Virus record (IMG/VR): IMGVR_UViG_3300028417_000001
Coordinates: 1 to 38,727 of that record
Strand: one strand, 5' to 3'
DNA: 38,727 bases
Source of the DNA: a virus
Positions 14,883-23,880 of this stretch are shown here, piece after piece. The first letter of the stretch is position 1. The number at the start of each line of letters is the position of its first letter. The notes below the pieces were generated by a model. The model was not told where the DNA came from, did not search any database, and saw only the letters and a list, made by a program, of their open reading frames with translations. Made by a program: the position numbers and the translations under genes.

Positions 14883-15468
14883 CACTGTGTTCTCCCGCAC
14901 AATACGCGCTCAATCCATAATCTTCCCCACTGCATGGATCTCTATTACAAAAAACCTCGCACCCGTTTGGCACTATTACCATGTTAATACTTGTGCAAGG
15001 TATGTCCTTAATCTTATCTACGAGTCTTTCTTCTTCTGACACACCTTGCTTTTCTTTTTTATCTTGAAGAATGCCTCCCATGAACACAGAGCCTCTATTT
15101 GCTTTAGCGTCAAATAATCCAACTCCTTCAAGGTTCTCTTTTTTGGTAGCTCTGGTTTTTTGAAAATCTTTTTCAGATGCTCCTTGCTGTCCCGTACATC
15201 TATCCGTGTTGTACACGATACTAAGCTTATCGCAATCAGACTTACTAGCGATATTCTCCCTAGCCTTCTCCACCCTTTTGAGATCACCATCTCTTACTCC
15301 TTTTTCAATTACTACAATTTCTTTTATTGCTTTTTTTGCTACACCCTTGTCATGAAAATAAGAATAGCCACTCCATACCGCAATAATCAACGCAACCACC
15401 ACGACAAGTAACCCTGCCTGTTTGATCGCCTCCATTCCTCGAACCACACCTATCGCCTTTTTTATCAT
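14872..15468 (-). CDS. i-spanin (Rz-like) with Cys-rich C-terminal domain
   Basis: 198 residues. One N-terminal transmembrane segment (about 18-36) is followed by a charged helical region (KKAIKEIVVIEKGVRDGDL) as expected for an inner-membrane spanin subunit. The C-terminal 50 residues are unusual, with six or so cysteines (IPCTSINMVIVPNGCEVFC and on), suggesting a disulfide-bonded periplasmic domain. The o-spanin gene lies wholly inside it in the +1 frame, the classic Rz/Rz1 arrangement. The pair would fuse inner and outer membranes at the end of infection. Confidence 0.75.
   Translation of the reverse strand: MIKKAIGVVRGMEAIKQAGLLVVVVALIIAVWSGYSYFHDKGVAKKAIKEIVVIEKGVRDGDLKRVEKARENIASKSDCDKLSIVYNTDRCTGQQGASEKDFQKTRATKKENLEGVGLFDAKANRGSVFMGGILQDKKEKQGVSEEERLVDKIKDIPCTSINMVIVPNGCEVFCNRDPCSGEDYGLSAYCAGEHSDAR
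15018..15290 (-). CDS. o-spanin lipoprotein (Rz1-like), embedded gene
   Basis: 90 residues in the +1 frame inside the i-spanin gene, with its own AAGGAG site six bases before the ATG. The signal peptide ends in SLVSC, so Cys26 would be lipidated and the protein anchored in the outer membrane. The mature part is short and basic with a KKPELPKK segment, as in Rz1 proteins that contain prolines. Full embedding in the Rz-like gene is known for lambda and relatives. Confidence 0.8.
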   Translation of the reverse strand: MVISKGWRRLGRISLVSLIAISLVSCTTRIDVRDSKEHLKKIFKKPELPKKRTLKELDYLTLKQIEALCSWEAFFKIKKKSKVCQKKKDS

Positions 15469-15483
15469 GCCTTAATAATCTCT

Positions 15484-15942
15484 TTATTTTGAAAAAGTAT
15501 AAACGTGAGTGTTTTTTTCTTCATGTATAACATCTAAATGAACCCACGATACCCCGCCCTCAAGCCTTATTTTGAACGGGAATAACTCGGCATTATCCCT
15601 TATCCAATTCCTTACCTCAACTGCTGTCATTCCATCTACGTCAAAATCAACAGCTTTGCCCATCATGTGCGCTGATATATAAAGAAAATTTCTACTTATA
15701 AAGTTTTTGATTATCGACTGAACCACAGTCCTTAGCCCTCTTTGTTCTCTCCTACCACTATTAACAGTTATCCCCCTACCTATCCCCTCTCTTATTATTA
15801 GCATGGCGTATAACAGCCTATAATCCAGAAATCTCCAAGATCTCTCGCCATATTTTTTCCGAGTTCTTTTGCCCACTAACTCATGAATTCCGAAGTATTT
15901 TTTTATACCACTTCTAACTTCACGCTCGCCTAATAGGTTCAT
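15484..15942 (-). CDS. Endolysin, M15-type peptidase
   Basis: 152 residues. The zinc-peptidase motifs are intact: SAHMMGKAVDFDVD (90-103; His92 and Asp99) and SWVHLDV (132-138; His135, Asp137). The family cleaves peptide bonds in peptidoglycan cross-links. No signal peptide, so release depends on the holin. It is close in size to small M15 endolysins and lies directly upstream of the spanins in transcription order. Confidence 0.85.
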   Translation of the reverse strand: MNLLGEREVRSGIKKYFGIHELVGKRTRKKYGERSWRFLDYRLLYAMLIIREGIGRGITVNSGRREQRGLRTVVQSIIKNFISRNFLYISAHMMGKAVDFDVDGMTAVEVRNWIRDNAELFPFKIRLEGGVSWVHLDVIHEEKNTHVYTFSK

Positions 15943-15943
15943 A

Positions 15944-16561
15944 CTACCTTCCTTTTATTGGTATCAAATAAGATATGCCCGTCATCACTCCGTCCTGAAT
16001 AGTAGATGCACCGTTGTTAAGCACCTCGTAAAAAATATCTAAATTTAAGTTTTTGATTATCTCATAAGACATTCCTCCCCTTAGTCCTGTGGTGCGCCTA
16101 CCTCCAGACTTAAACAAAGACCCGCCATCTTTATCAAGATGAAACGCACCAATAACCACAGACAATTTATGTTTGATTTTATATTTGCCCTCAAGGTCAA
16201 CCATCCATAGCTTATGAGACAAGTCTTGGTAGTAGGTAACAGACCCCCCTAATGGAGTGTTTACCCCAACCCCCATCCAATTATGATCGGTATTTATCAA
16301 ACTTGGAATTTCATCAACGCCTCCTGATCTAATGTTCTCATGCCTGTACGCTAAATGAAGTCTATTGAAATTGACTTTCACATCGGCTCTTCTAGTATCT
16401 ACTTTAAACGTATTAGCGTATTCGGCTTCTGTGATTTTATTACTGTTACCAATATCGGTAGAACTAACCCCCAGAGATACACTAGAAGGCACGACCTTAC
16501 TGCACCCCTGAATACCTACTGTTATAGTCAGTACGGCTAAAGCTATCAATAATTTGTTCAT
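15944..16561 (-). CDS. Outer-membrane-like lipoprotein
   Basis: 205 residues. The signal peptide ends in VGIQGC, so Cys20 is the predicted lipidation site. The mature protein has repeated alternating hydrophobic strands (for example VKVNFNRLHLAYRHE, LSVVIGAFHLD, YEIIKNLNLDIFYEV), typical of a small beta-barrel or beta-sandwich. It lies just before the endolysin gene. It may alter the outer membrane during infection, for instance in superinfection exclusion or in lysis. I cannot name the family. Confidence 0.6.
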   Translation of the reverse strand: MNKLLIALAVLTITVGIQGCSKVVPSSVSLGVSSTDIGNSNKITEAEYANTFKVDTRRADVKVNFNRLHLAYRHENIRSGGVDEIPSLINTDHNWMGVGVNTPLGGSVTYYQDLSHKLWMVDLEGKYKIKHKLSVVIGAFHLDKDGGSLFKSGGRRTTGLRGGMSYEIIKNLNLDIFYEVLNNGASTIQDGVMTGISYLIPIKGR

Positions 16562-16932
16562 TTCACACTAACTCCTTTTCTGACATTCCCTTCAAACTTC
16601 TCTATTTTTACATTGATCTCTTGACGATCCCCCTCAGTAATGGCAGATACCCCAACCTCGGTTATATGGTCGACTAAAACTAAGCCCATTTTATTCTTAG
16701 CAAATAACAAAGCGGTTTCCTTATTCAGACGTTCCTCTACAACAGGCTCGACTATTGGGATTTCCTTGCCAGTGCTATTATTAACGATAGCTTTTTGATT
16801 CGCTAGTACCTCAGCTTCATTTACAACAATTTGCTGAAATTTCTTCCAGCCCTTTGCTTTTGCATATATCTCAATGTCTCGCATTGGAAATGCTAGATTT
16901 ATTGTTACTGATTGCAAGTTTAGTGATGACAT
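16558..16932 (-). CDS. Hypothetical protein, end of the tail module
   Basis: 124 residues, overlapping the lipoprotein gene by ATGA. The N-terminal 60 residues are a mixed strand and helix region, and the end is basic and beta-rich. No family recognised. It may be a tail accessory protein or a chaperone for the fibre proteins upstream. Confidence 0.55.
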   Translation of the reverse strand: MSSLNLQSVTINLAFPMRDIEIYAKAKGWKKFQQIVVNEAEVLANQKAIVNNSTGKEIPIVEPVVEERLNKETALLFAKNKMGLVLVDHITEVGVSAITEGDRQEINVKIEKFEGNVRKGVSVK

Positions 16933-16946
16933 GATTTTCTCCTAAA

Positions 16947-17525
16947 TTAATATATTGTATGAGTGACGTAGGCTCTTTTCCTACCTTGATATGAGTTGGG
17001 TAAAACTGCACACCTAACTCTAATCTTTATACTGTCATTAAAGCCTAATACAATACCGCGCTCGATATTCTTATGAGCGCGAGTAATGGATGCGTATATC
17101 GATACACTAAAGCCATACTGACGATAATCTGCGTTATAATATGAATCAATAGCCACGCCTACTATATTTCTTCCGTAAGAACTCGAGTCTGTTAAAGCAC
17201 TTATAATAGTAGTAGTACCGTCAACAGTTATTTCATAATCAATATTAGAAGAGTTACCACACGCGGGTGAAATTATATTGCCAATAACTCCGCGACTAGA
17301 GACAATATCGCATAAAGTAAACCAAGTGTTGACAGCTGTTACATCAACAAAGTTGCCTCTGTTTAATGCGAGTATAGCCGTAGACGCCGTATCCGCATCC
17401 GCATTAGCAGCCACAGTTGGAGATGTTATAAAAGAAGCCCCCCTAATAGGCTCTATGCTAAGTTTTTTAGGATCTGACGTGACATTTCCACTACCGCCAC
17501 CACTACCGCCTAATATTAATGACAT
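16947..17525 (-). CDS. Putative tail or virion protein, glycine-rich start
   Basis: 192 residues from the ATG at 17525, which has an AGGAG site; a longer in-frame start at 17576 would overlap the upstream gene by 49 bases. It opens MSLILGGSGGGSGN, a pattern common at the N-terminus of short phage tail or fibre proteins, and the rest is beta-rich. It follows the fibre-like gene by two bases. Role likely structural. Confidence 0.6.
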   Translation of the reverse strand: MSLILGGSGGGSGNVTSDPKKLSIEPIRGASFITSPTVAANADADTASTAILALNRGNFVDVTAVNTWFTLCDIVSSRGVIGNIISPACGNSSNIDYEITVDGTTTIISALTDSSSYGRNIVGVAIDSYYNADYRQYGFSVSIYASITRAHKNIERGIVLGFNDSIKIRVRCAVLPNSYQGRKRAYVTHTIY

Positions 17526-17527
17526 AA

Positions 17528-18274
17528 CTAAACTCCTATTTTTTCTGATGCTTTGACAGTCATCTCGTATGACCATTCTGAAGCACTGATTTTATATAAT
17601 TCTAAACTACCGCTTGTTGGCTCTTTCCAGATTATGACACTTTCGCCATTCATCGTGTTAAACATCGGTAGTTTTATTGTGACTGGATATGTCTTGAGAT
17701 CACCATCAGGGTGATTTCTTAATTTTATAGAGCCGTTTAAAGACATATCTGCAACTATTATTGGATCAACGAAGGTTGCACTGCTCTTTACTAAGTAAGT
17801 ACCGCCCATTTTTACGATTGAGCCATTTAGCAATTTAGCGTGTTCGCAAACTTCCCACCCACTGCCATCGGCTTTCACTTGCATTTTCTTACCCGCATCG
17901 GCATACATGATGCCCGATGGCAAGTTAGCAGATGCAATATCGGAAGCTATATCTGCCTGCACTGATTGAGCTGTCACAATATCAGCTTCAAGTGATACCT
18001 CGCGAGCAGTAGCAGTAGTATTTATTACTGTTAAATCAGCTAATACTTGTGCCGAAGCTTGCAAGCTTATTACGACAGATTGACTAGCAGATTCAGCAGA
18101 ATTTTTCGCGCTTATCGCGCCTATCAAAGCCTGAAGAACTTCCGATCTAAGCCCGTTAAATTCTGCTGGTGAGTTAGTCCACCACAAAAATAAAGCGTCT
18201 GAATTGTTATCGAAATCCTGTGGGTCTTGCCCTTTTTGTGGCACTACAGAAGGATATTCTGTTATTGTAGACAT
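17528..18274 (-). CDS. Tail fibre-like protein
   Basis: 248 residues. The first 45 residues (DPQDFDNNSDALFLWWTN, PAEFNGLRSEV) match the conserved N-terminal region of many siphovirus tail fibres. A helical, alanine-rich stretch (50-115) probably forms a trimeric coiled coil, and the remaining 130 residues are a beta-rich tip. It is short for a fibre, so host specificity may be shared with the 366-residue protein next to it. Confidence 0.7.
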   Translation of the reverse strand: MSTITEYPSVVPQKGQDPQDFDNNSDALFLWWTNSPAEFNGLRSEVLQALIGAISAKNSAESASQSVVISLQASAQVLADLTVINTTATAREVSLEADIVTAQSVQADIASDIASANLPSGIMYADAGKKMQVKADGSGWEVCEHAKLLNGSIVKMGGTYLVKSSATFVDPIIVADMSLNGSIKLRNHPDGDLKTYPVTIKLPMFNTMNGESVIIWKEPTSGSLELYKISASEWSYEMTVKASEKIGV

Positions 18275-19374
18275 TAGTATAATTCCTCTAATCTATAATT
18301 TATTATTCCGTGTCTTTTTACTACAATTGAGCTAGTAAGCGATAAACCGTAAATAACAGCCATTCGATATTTCTCTGTTGCAACAATCAAAACAGGCTTT
18401 CCGCTAAAACTATTTAATCTGTCATTTACTATATCTATCTCAGTATCTTCAACAAACATCGGGATTGAAAGCGTCTTAATTGACGCACCTTCTTTTATTG
18501 ATGTAAGCCTAAACTTATTTCTTATAACTTCTGAGAAAGACTTATTAGATAAGTCCAATCCCGTTGCTTGCCCGAGATTAAACTCGTAGCCCCATATCCA
18601 CGCCCCAAAGCTTGCAACCGCTCCAGTGTTATCAATCGTTATTTCAATACGTTTATTTTTTATATCGCCACGCCCAAAATTAAAAACAACATCTTTTTTA
18701 CTGATTCGTGGCCTGAAAAAATACTCCCAGAAACTCGCAGAACCCAGATACATGTTATGAGTTTCTTCAAAGAAGACTTCATTAGCATTATCCATATCCA
18801 TAACTTTGACGCTAATCGTCCGTGCTTTAGCGTTTATAAATGCCAAGTTAGTGCAATTCGGCGGCTCTACTGTATATGTAATTGTATCAGGATTACTAGT
18901 AGTTGTAGATGGAGAAATATCAAAAGAAGCCATCGCATTACTAGGACTATGATAAATCCAAGGCGTGTCCGATTTAGGCTTTAACTCTTCTGCTGTTACA
19001 TAAGCTGGGCGTTCAGACGTGTTACTAACACACTCGAACATAAAACCATTATCCTTAACACGTTGCCCAACGGTATAACTACCCGCCACCCAATTCGCAA
19101 TATCGCTATAAGCTCCATTTAAAAATGTAAATTGAATCCCTGCTTCAATCAACGCCCATTTTGCAGATGGCGACACTAACAACAACGGTTTATTGTTACT
19201 ATGCGCGTCTATCTGCGACCACATATTTCTGTCTGCGTATGTTCTTATCTGACCTTTTGACACTGTTTCAGCAGATGAAAAAGCACCGTACTCACCCGTA
19301 TTGGTGATATTTGTTGCTTTAATATGCGTGCCTTTGATCTCAATCGGCACAATGGCCTTTACATAACAAGTCAT
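18274..19374 (-). CDS. Distal tail or adhesion protein with a possible carbohydrate-binding motif
   Basis: 366 residues, directly after the tape measure. Residues about 90-120 (NWVAGSYTVGQRV, then NGFMFECVSNTSERP) resemble a small chitin-binding-like repeat with W, G, Y and C positions. The second half is beta-rich. The position downstream of the tape measure is that of a distal tail or baseplate component. Receptor contact is likely but not shown. Confidence 0.6.
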   Translation of the reverse strand: MTCYVKAIVPIEIKGTHIKATNITNTGEYGAFSSAETVSKGQIRTYADRNMWSQIDAHSNNKPLLLVSPSAKWALIEAGIQFTFLNGAYSDIANWVAGSYTVGQRVKDNGFMFECVSNTSERPAYVTAEELKPKSDTPWIYHSPSNAMASFDISPSTTTSNPDTITYTVEPPNCTNLAFINAKARTISVKVMDMDNANEVFFEETHNMYLGSASFWEYFFRPRISKKDVVFNFGRGDIKNKRIEITIDNTGAVASFGAWIWGYEFNLGQATGLDLSNKSFSEVIRNKFRLTSIKEGASIKTLSIPMFVEDTEIDIVNDRLNSFSGKPVLIVATEKYRMAVIYGLSLTSSIVVKRHGIINYRLEELY

Positions 19375-22300
19375 CTAAGCGACCTCTTCTTGCACTTGTT
19401 GTGCTTTTTCTTCTAAATACAAAGCATTATCTCGCGCAATAGCGGCTTCTTTATTAGCTTCTTCTGTTTCTGCTCTCAATCTTGTTATCTCTGCTGATTG
19501 TTCTCTACTCAATTGAAGTTGTTTTTGACCATCATCAACTAATTTTCTTAATAATAAAGCAGATTCGTTAGCAGTGCTTGTAAACGAACCCAAGCTTCCC
19601 GACAACCCGTTAATGCTTTCATTGGTCTGGTCTGCCGACTCAGCGAGAGAGTCATTAGACGCTATCATACTATCAACAGACTTGACTGTTCCCACTTCCA
19701 GAGTTTGCACTCCACCTACGATATTCAATAAACTCTTATCAACACCAGCCAAAGCATTGACAGCACTAAGCCCAGACCCTCCTATATAATCAGAAGCATC
19801 AGCAAGCCCTAGTAGAGCTTCAACTGCATCAGGATTAGTTTTAAACTTCTCTACTTGAACTTGTAATTCTGCAAAAGAGTCAAGTTGCGCAGGGTCGATA
19901 TTAAACTCATTACCAACCGATATTATATCTTGAGCATATTTACCCTGCTTTATCATCTCCTGATTAGCATCACTAAATTTAGACGTGTAGTTAGCAACTG
20001 ACGGCAATAACCCATCAATACCACCTTTAAGAGCTTCTAATCCAACATTTGCAGATAATCCAGCATCATGATACGACTTAATAATAGCTGATCGTGCTTC
20101 ATCCTGCTTAGCAATGGCATTAAAAGAATCAACGACTGCGTATGAAGATAGCGCGGCTTCTCTCCCTGCTTCTGTTGTTAAATCAAGCCCTGCTGTGTAC
20201 ATTTTAAGACCAGATAAGCTATTGATACTAGCCGTTCCAGTCAATCCTAATTCTTTATTGTAATCAGCTATTGCGAGCTGGCTCTGCTCGCGCTGATAAT
20301 CAAGCTTCTCTGCATCTGTAGACACAACATCGTAGTAATGACTGCTTGCACCAAGTAGATTATTAAGACCTCCCGCCAAATCTGCAAAACGTACAGTGTT
20401 AGCAAGCGCACTGTCATTAGTCTTACCCATGTTTAAGTTTAGCGATTTAAAGTACGGCACTCCAGCTTCTGCTGTGATTGCAATCTGCCCAGCGCGTTGG
20501 GCGAGTTCATCATAACTATCTCCAGTATCCTTATAGAGCGATTTAAGGTCAACACTCATTGAATCAATAATAATTTTATACTGCTCAACAATTCCTTTTT
20601 CTGGGTCTAAAGCCTCAACACCTTTCTTACTAAGATTATCTTTAGCCTTAGCAATAGTATTTTCATCCAAGAAAGAAGCGGTAGTGTCATACAAAGACTT
20701 CATAGCATCGAGAAATTGCATAGATTGCTCAGTCGCTTCACCACGCACATTTTTAGTTTCTCCAGAAATGAACCCTACACGCCCAAAATCCGTGTCACGA
20801 TAAAAGTTCCGACCGTCGGCAAATCTGTTTCTATAAAATCCATCTTTAGAACCGCCAGCCCCGATATTTTCATTGGCTTGCGTGACTGTGCCGAGTTGCG
20901 CCCGTGGGTCATCAGCGAAGAAACCACCGATAAATTTACCTAAAAATTCACCAACAGCACTACCAATTGGACTCCAATAAGCACCTATTATTTTTCCAGC
21001 CGCGCCTCCATATTCTTCACCGTGATTACCGTTTTCACTAAGCTTGAAATTTTTAATCGTATCGAAGCCAGTTGTAAATACATTGCCAAAACCACCACCT
21101 TTTGCAGGGTCAGAGCTAAATAATCCGCTCATTCCTTTCTTTAGATTTCCGATAGCTCCATTTATTCCATCCGTGCTTATGGACTTACCAAACGCATCGA
21201 ATAACGACCTGAGACCGTTTTCACCATCGTTAGCCATCTCTAAAATAGCATCACGCATTGAATTAACAGAGTTAATATTCCGATCTATCGCAATATCTTG
21301 AAGCTCCATGCCACGAATTTCCTCAGCTCTTTTTTTGTTTCCGTATTCTTGTGCTAAATCGTGCAATCTCTGGGCTTCCACCCCTTTCTCTAAAAGAATG
21401 GTTTTAGACTTGATTTTATCAGAAAGCTCATCAGTCTTATTTGTGTAATCTATTAATTGCCTAGATGAATTAGCCAGCTCAATCGCATTTCTAGCTTGTG
21501 CTTTTGTATAACCTTCAAGCACTAATCTGGATTTCTCTACTGCTTTTTTCTCGTCTTTGAATGCAACTGTCACTAGCTTTATAAACTTTAAGCCCTTGCC
21601 TGTTTCTTTTATTACTTTCTTGTTTAATAAGTGAGTTTTTCTCTTTATTAATTCGCGCTTAGTCTCAACAGCAGTAAGACCTTTTATAATTGCAAAACCA
21701 CGCTCCTCTGTTGCCCAATATTCTTTAATACTCTCTAATGCCGACTTAGTTATTAACTCTTTCTCTTTTTGCTTCTTATTATTATCAGAAATAGCTAATG
21801 TCTCTGCCTTGAATGCCACGGCAGACTTTATAAATGACTCTGTTAGACCCTCTTTGCTCTTGCCCACGACTTTACTTCTTAGCTCATATTCGTAAAGCTC
21901 AATATTAGTTAAACCAAGCTCATTCCTCTCCTTTCCAAGCTCTTTGTTAATTTTCGACATAGCAGTAGTTAAATTCTCAATAGAACCCTTAGCCTTGTCT
22001 CCTGCCCCTGTAGTTCCATCTATTGACCCGTTAAGACCGTATATTTTTGTTGTTGTTGGAGCGACTGTCTTTCCTAGTTCATCATATTTTGACTCCAATG
22101 TAGATAGTGACTTACTAGCCTCACTTATTACTTTTTGTTGCTCTTTTATAGATTCATTAAATTCAAGAGTCTTTCTCTTTTTTACTGAACCACTCCCCCT
22201 TGTTCTCTCTCTTCTTTTTGTAGGATCATTTAGATAAGCATATCTCCTAGCTTTTAAGCTTCCCAATACTGCCATTTGATTTTCAAGCAATGCTTTAGAG

Positions 22301-23880
22301 TTGAGAATCAAATCCTGAACCTCTCCTTTTATTTCTGCTCTTCTATCCTTTGTCGCCATAACGTACTCAGAAGATATTCCATTAACTTTATTTAAAATAT
22401 CTCCGTGTGTCGCATGAACACCATTACTCAAAAGAATCGTATTCTTTAATTTATCAGCCTCACTTCTTGAGTTAAAAAACCACGCTGTAAGCCCTGCAAG
22501 AGCAATAACTATTAACCCAATCGGACCGCCCACAAACGCCATTGCAATGCCAATCCCACGGGTAGCTATGACCATAGCATTCGATGCTAAAGTCGCAACA
22601 CCCAGCGATAGCGCATAGGATGCATAAAATACTGTATTAAGCACAACCCTCTTTCCTGTTAAAAGCAATGACGGTGCTAACCTAGCGAGAAGCACTGTTG
22701 CTAATAACCCCACCGCTGGAGTTAGTAAGCTCATATTATCCGCCATAAACTTCATTGCAGGGACTGCTACAACTAACAACGTCTGTCCTAAAGATATAAA
22801 TTCAGCTTGCACTCCCGCGATTAATCTCTTTCCTTGAAATATTGGTGACTTAGCCATCTTCTCAAAAGCTTCATCTGTCGCACCAGCTTTATTCTTCATT
22901 TCCTCCAGAGTGTCACTAAAACTAATCGAAGCACCGCCTGTTAGTGCCAGCACAGGAACTAATGCCTCAACCCCTCCAAAGAGTTTAGCCATTGCGTCCG
23001 TATTTCCGCCAGTTTTAATCCTTACATCTTCTAAGAACCCAGCTAAACCCTTTGATTCCAGCCCAGCAGAATTAAACTCAATCCCTAATGCTTTCGCTTG
23101 ATTTTCTGCATCTTTTGTTGGTTTCACAACCGAAGCCATTATAGCTCGCAAGCCAGTCATCGACTCCGTGGTACTTATTCCACCCTTGGTTAATGCAGAT
23201 ACAGCAGAAAGAAGCTCATCAAAGTCCACCCCCGCTTGTGAGGCTAATGGCGCGACCTTTCCGATCCCTGCCGATAATTCAGCAATAGTTGTTTTACCAG
23301 CCTTCATAGAAACAAACATAGCGTCAGAAACTGCCGTAGCACCTTCAACCTTGTCACCGTATGCATTCAAAACAGACGTAAGACCGTCTGAGGCGGTGGT
23401 AATATCAGTCACCCCTCCTACTGCTAGTTTATTTGCTGATGTTAGTGTATTGGTGGCATCAGAGGCAGATTTTGCCCCAGCACTTATTATCTGATAGTAA
23501 GCTTTTGGCTGCGCCTGTAGATTCCCGAACAGACCCGCTTGCTTTTTTGCCTCCTCTGATAGATCCGACATACTGAATGTTGTCGTATCAACAAGGGTAG
23601 ACACTTCCAAGAGAGAATCTGCAAAGGCAGCGGATTGACCCACTATTAATGAGAAAACACCGCCTATCATTACATTTCTCAGAGACACTACTTTATTTCT
23701 TAGCCCCCCTATTGCTTGCCCTGCAATTCCTGCATCCTTAGACACCCTCCCAAGACCTTTCTTCCCGCCGATCCTCTCAAGATCCCTCTCAACAATATTT
23801 CCTTTGTTTTTGAGTTTATCTAGTGACTTTCTTGCGCTCTTGGTTAGTACGCGAACCTCAATGATTGTACTATCAGCCAT
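19375..23880 (-). CDS. Tail tape measure protein, TP901 type
   Basis: 1,501 residues from the ATG at 23880, which overlaps the upstream stop (ATGGCTGA); a longer in-frame start at 23937 has no good site. The TP901 core lies at about 90-330 (NAYGDKVEGATAVSDAMFVS, VSALTKGGISTTESMTGLRA). Hydrophobic helices follow at about 380-470, then long helical repeats, and a C-terminal coiled coil (residues ~1440-1500). It fixes tail length and takes part in DNA ejection. From about 1.5 angstrom per residue the tail would be roughly 225 nm, which is inference. Confidence 0.9.
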   Translation of the reverse strand: MADSTIIEVRVLTKSARKSLDKLKNKGNIVERDLERIGGKKGLGRVSKDAGIAGQAIGGLRNKVVSLRNVMIGGVFSLIVGQSAAFADSLLEVSTLVDTTTFSMSDLSEEAKKQAGLFGNLQAQPKAYYQIISAGAKSASDATNTLTSANKLAVGGVTDITTASDGLTSVLNAYGDKVEGATAVSDAMFVSMKAGKTTIAELSAGIGKVAPLASQAGVDFDELLSAVSALTKGGISTTESMTGLRAIMASVVKPTKDAENQAKALGIEFNSAGLESKGLAGFLEDVRIKTGGNTDAMAKLFGGVEALVPVLALTGGASISFSDTLEEMKNKAGATDEAFEKMAKSPIFQGKRLIAGVQAEFISLGQTLLVVAVPAMKFMADNMSLLTPAVGLLATVLLARLAPSLLLTGKRVVLNTVFYASYALSLGVATLASNAMVIATRGIGIAMAFVGGPIGLIVIALAGLTAWFFNSRSEADKLKNTILLSNGVHATHGDILNKVNGISSEYVMATKDRRAEIKGEVQDLILNSKALLENQMAVLGSLKARRYAYLNDPTKRRERTRGSGSVKKRKTLEFNESIKEQQKVISEASKSLSTLESKYDELGKTVAPTTTKIYGLNGSIDGTTGAGDKAKGSIENLTTAMSKINKELGKERNELGLTNIELYEYELRSKVVGKSKEGLTESFIKSAVAFKAETLAISDNNKKQKEKELITKSALESIKEYWATEERGFAIIKGLTAVETKRELIKRKTHLLNKKVIKETGKGLKFIKLVTVAFKDEKKAVEKSRLVLEGYTKAQARNAIELANSSRQLIDYTNKTDELSDKIKSKTILLEKGVEAQRLHDLAQEYGNKKRAEEIRGMELQDIAIDRNINSVNSMRDAILEMANDGENGLRSLFDAFGKSISTDGINGAIGNLKKGMSGLFSSDPAKGGGFGNVFTTGFDTIKNFKLSENGNHGEEYGGAAGKIIGAYWSPIGSAVGEFLGKFIGGFFADDPRAQLGTVTQANENIGAGGSKDGFYRNRFADGRNFYRDTDFGRVGFISGETKNVRGEATEQSMQFLDAMKSLYDTTASFLDENTIAKAKDNLSKKGVEALDPEKGIVEQYKIIIDSMSVDLKSLYKDTGDSYDELAQRAGQIAITAEAGVPYFKSLNLNMGKTNDSALANTVRFADLAGGLNNLLGASSHYYDVVSTDAEKLDYQREQSQLAIADYNKELGLTGTASINSLSGLKMYTAGLDLTTEAGREAALSSYAVVDSFNAIAKQDEARSAIIKSYHDAGLSANVGLEALKGGIDGLLPSVANYTSKFSDANQEMIKQGKYAQDIISVGNEFNIDPAQLDSFAELQVQVEKFKTNPDAVEALLGLADASDYIGGSGLSAVNALAGVDKSLLNIVGGVQTLEVGTVKSVDSMIASNDSLAESADQTNESINGLSGSLGSFTSTANESALLLRKLVDDGQKQLQLSREQSAEITRLRAETEEANKEAAIARDNALYLEEKAQQVQEEVA

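Noticed and set aside
18568-18984. Plus-strand open frame of 138 codons
   Set aside because: It is antisense to the distal tail gene, with no promoter or site, and no plus-strand gene is found elsewhere in the genome.
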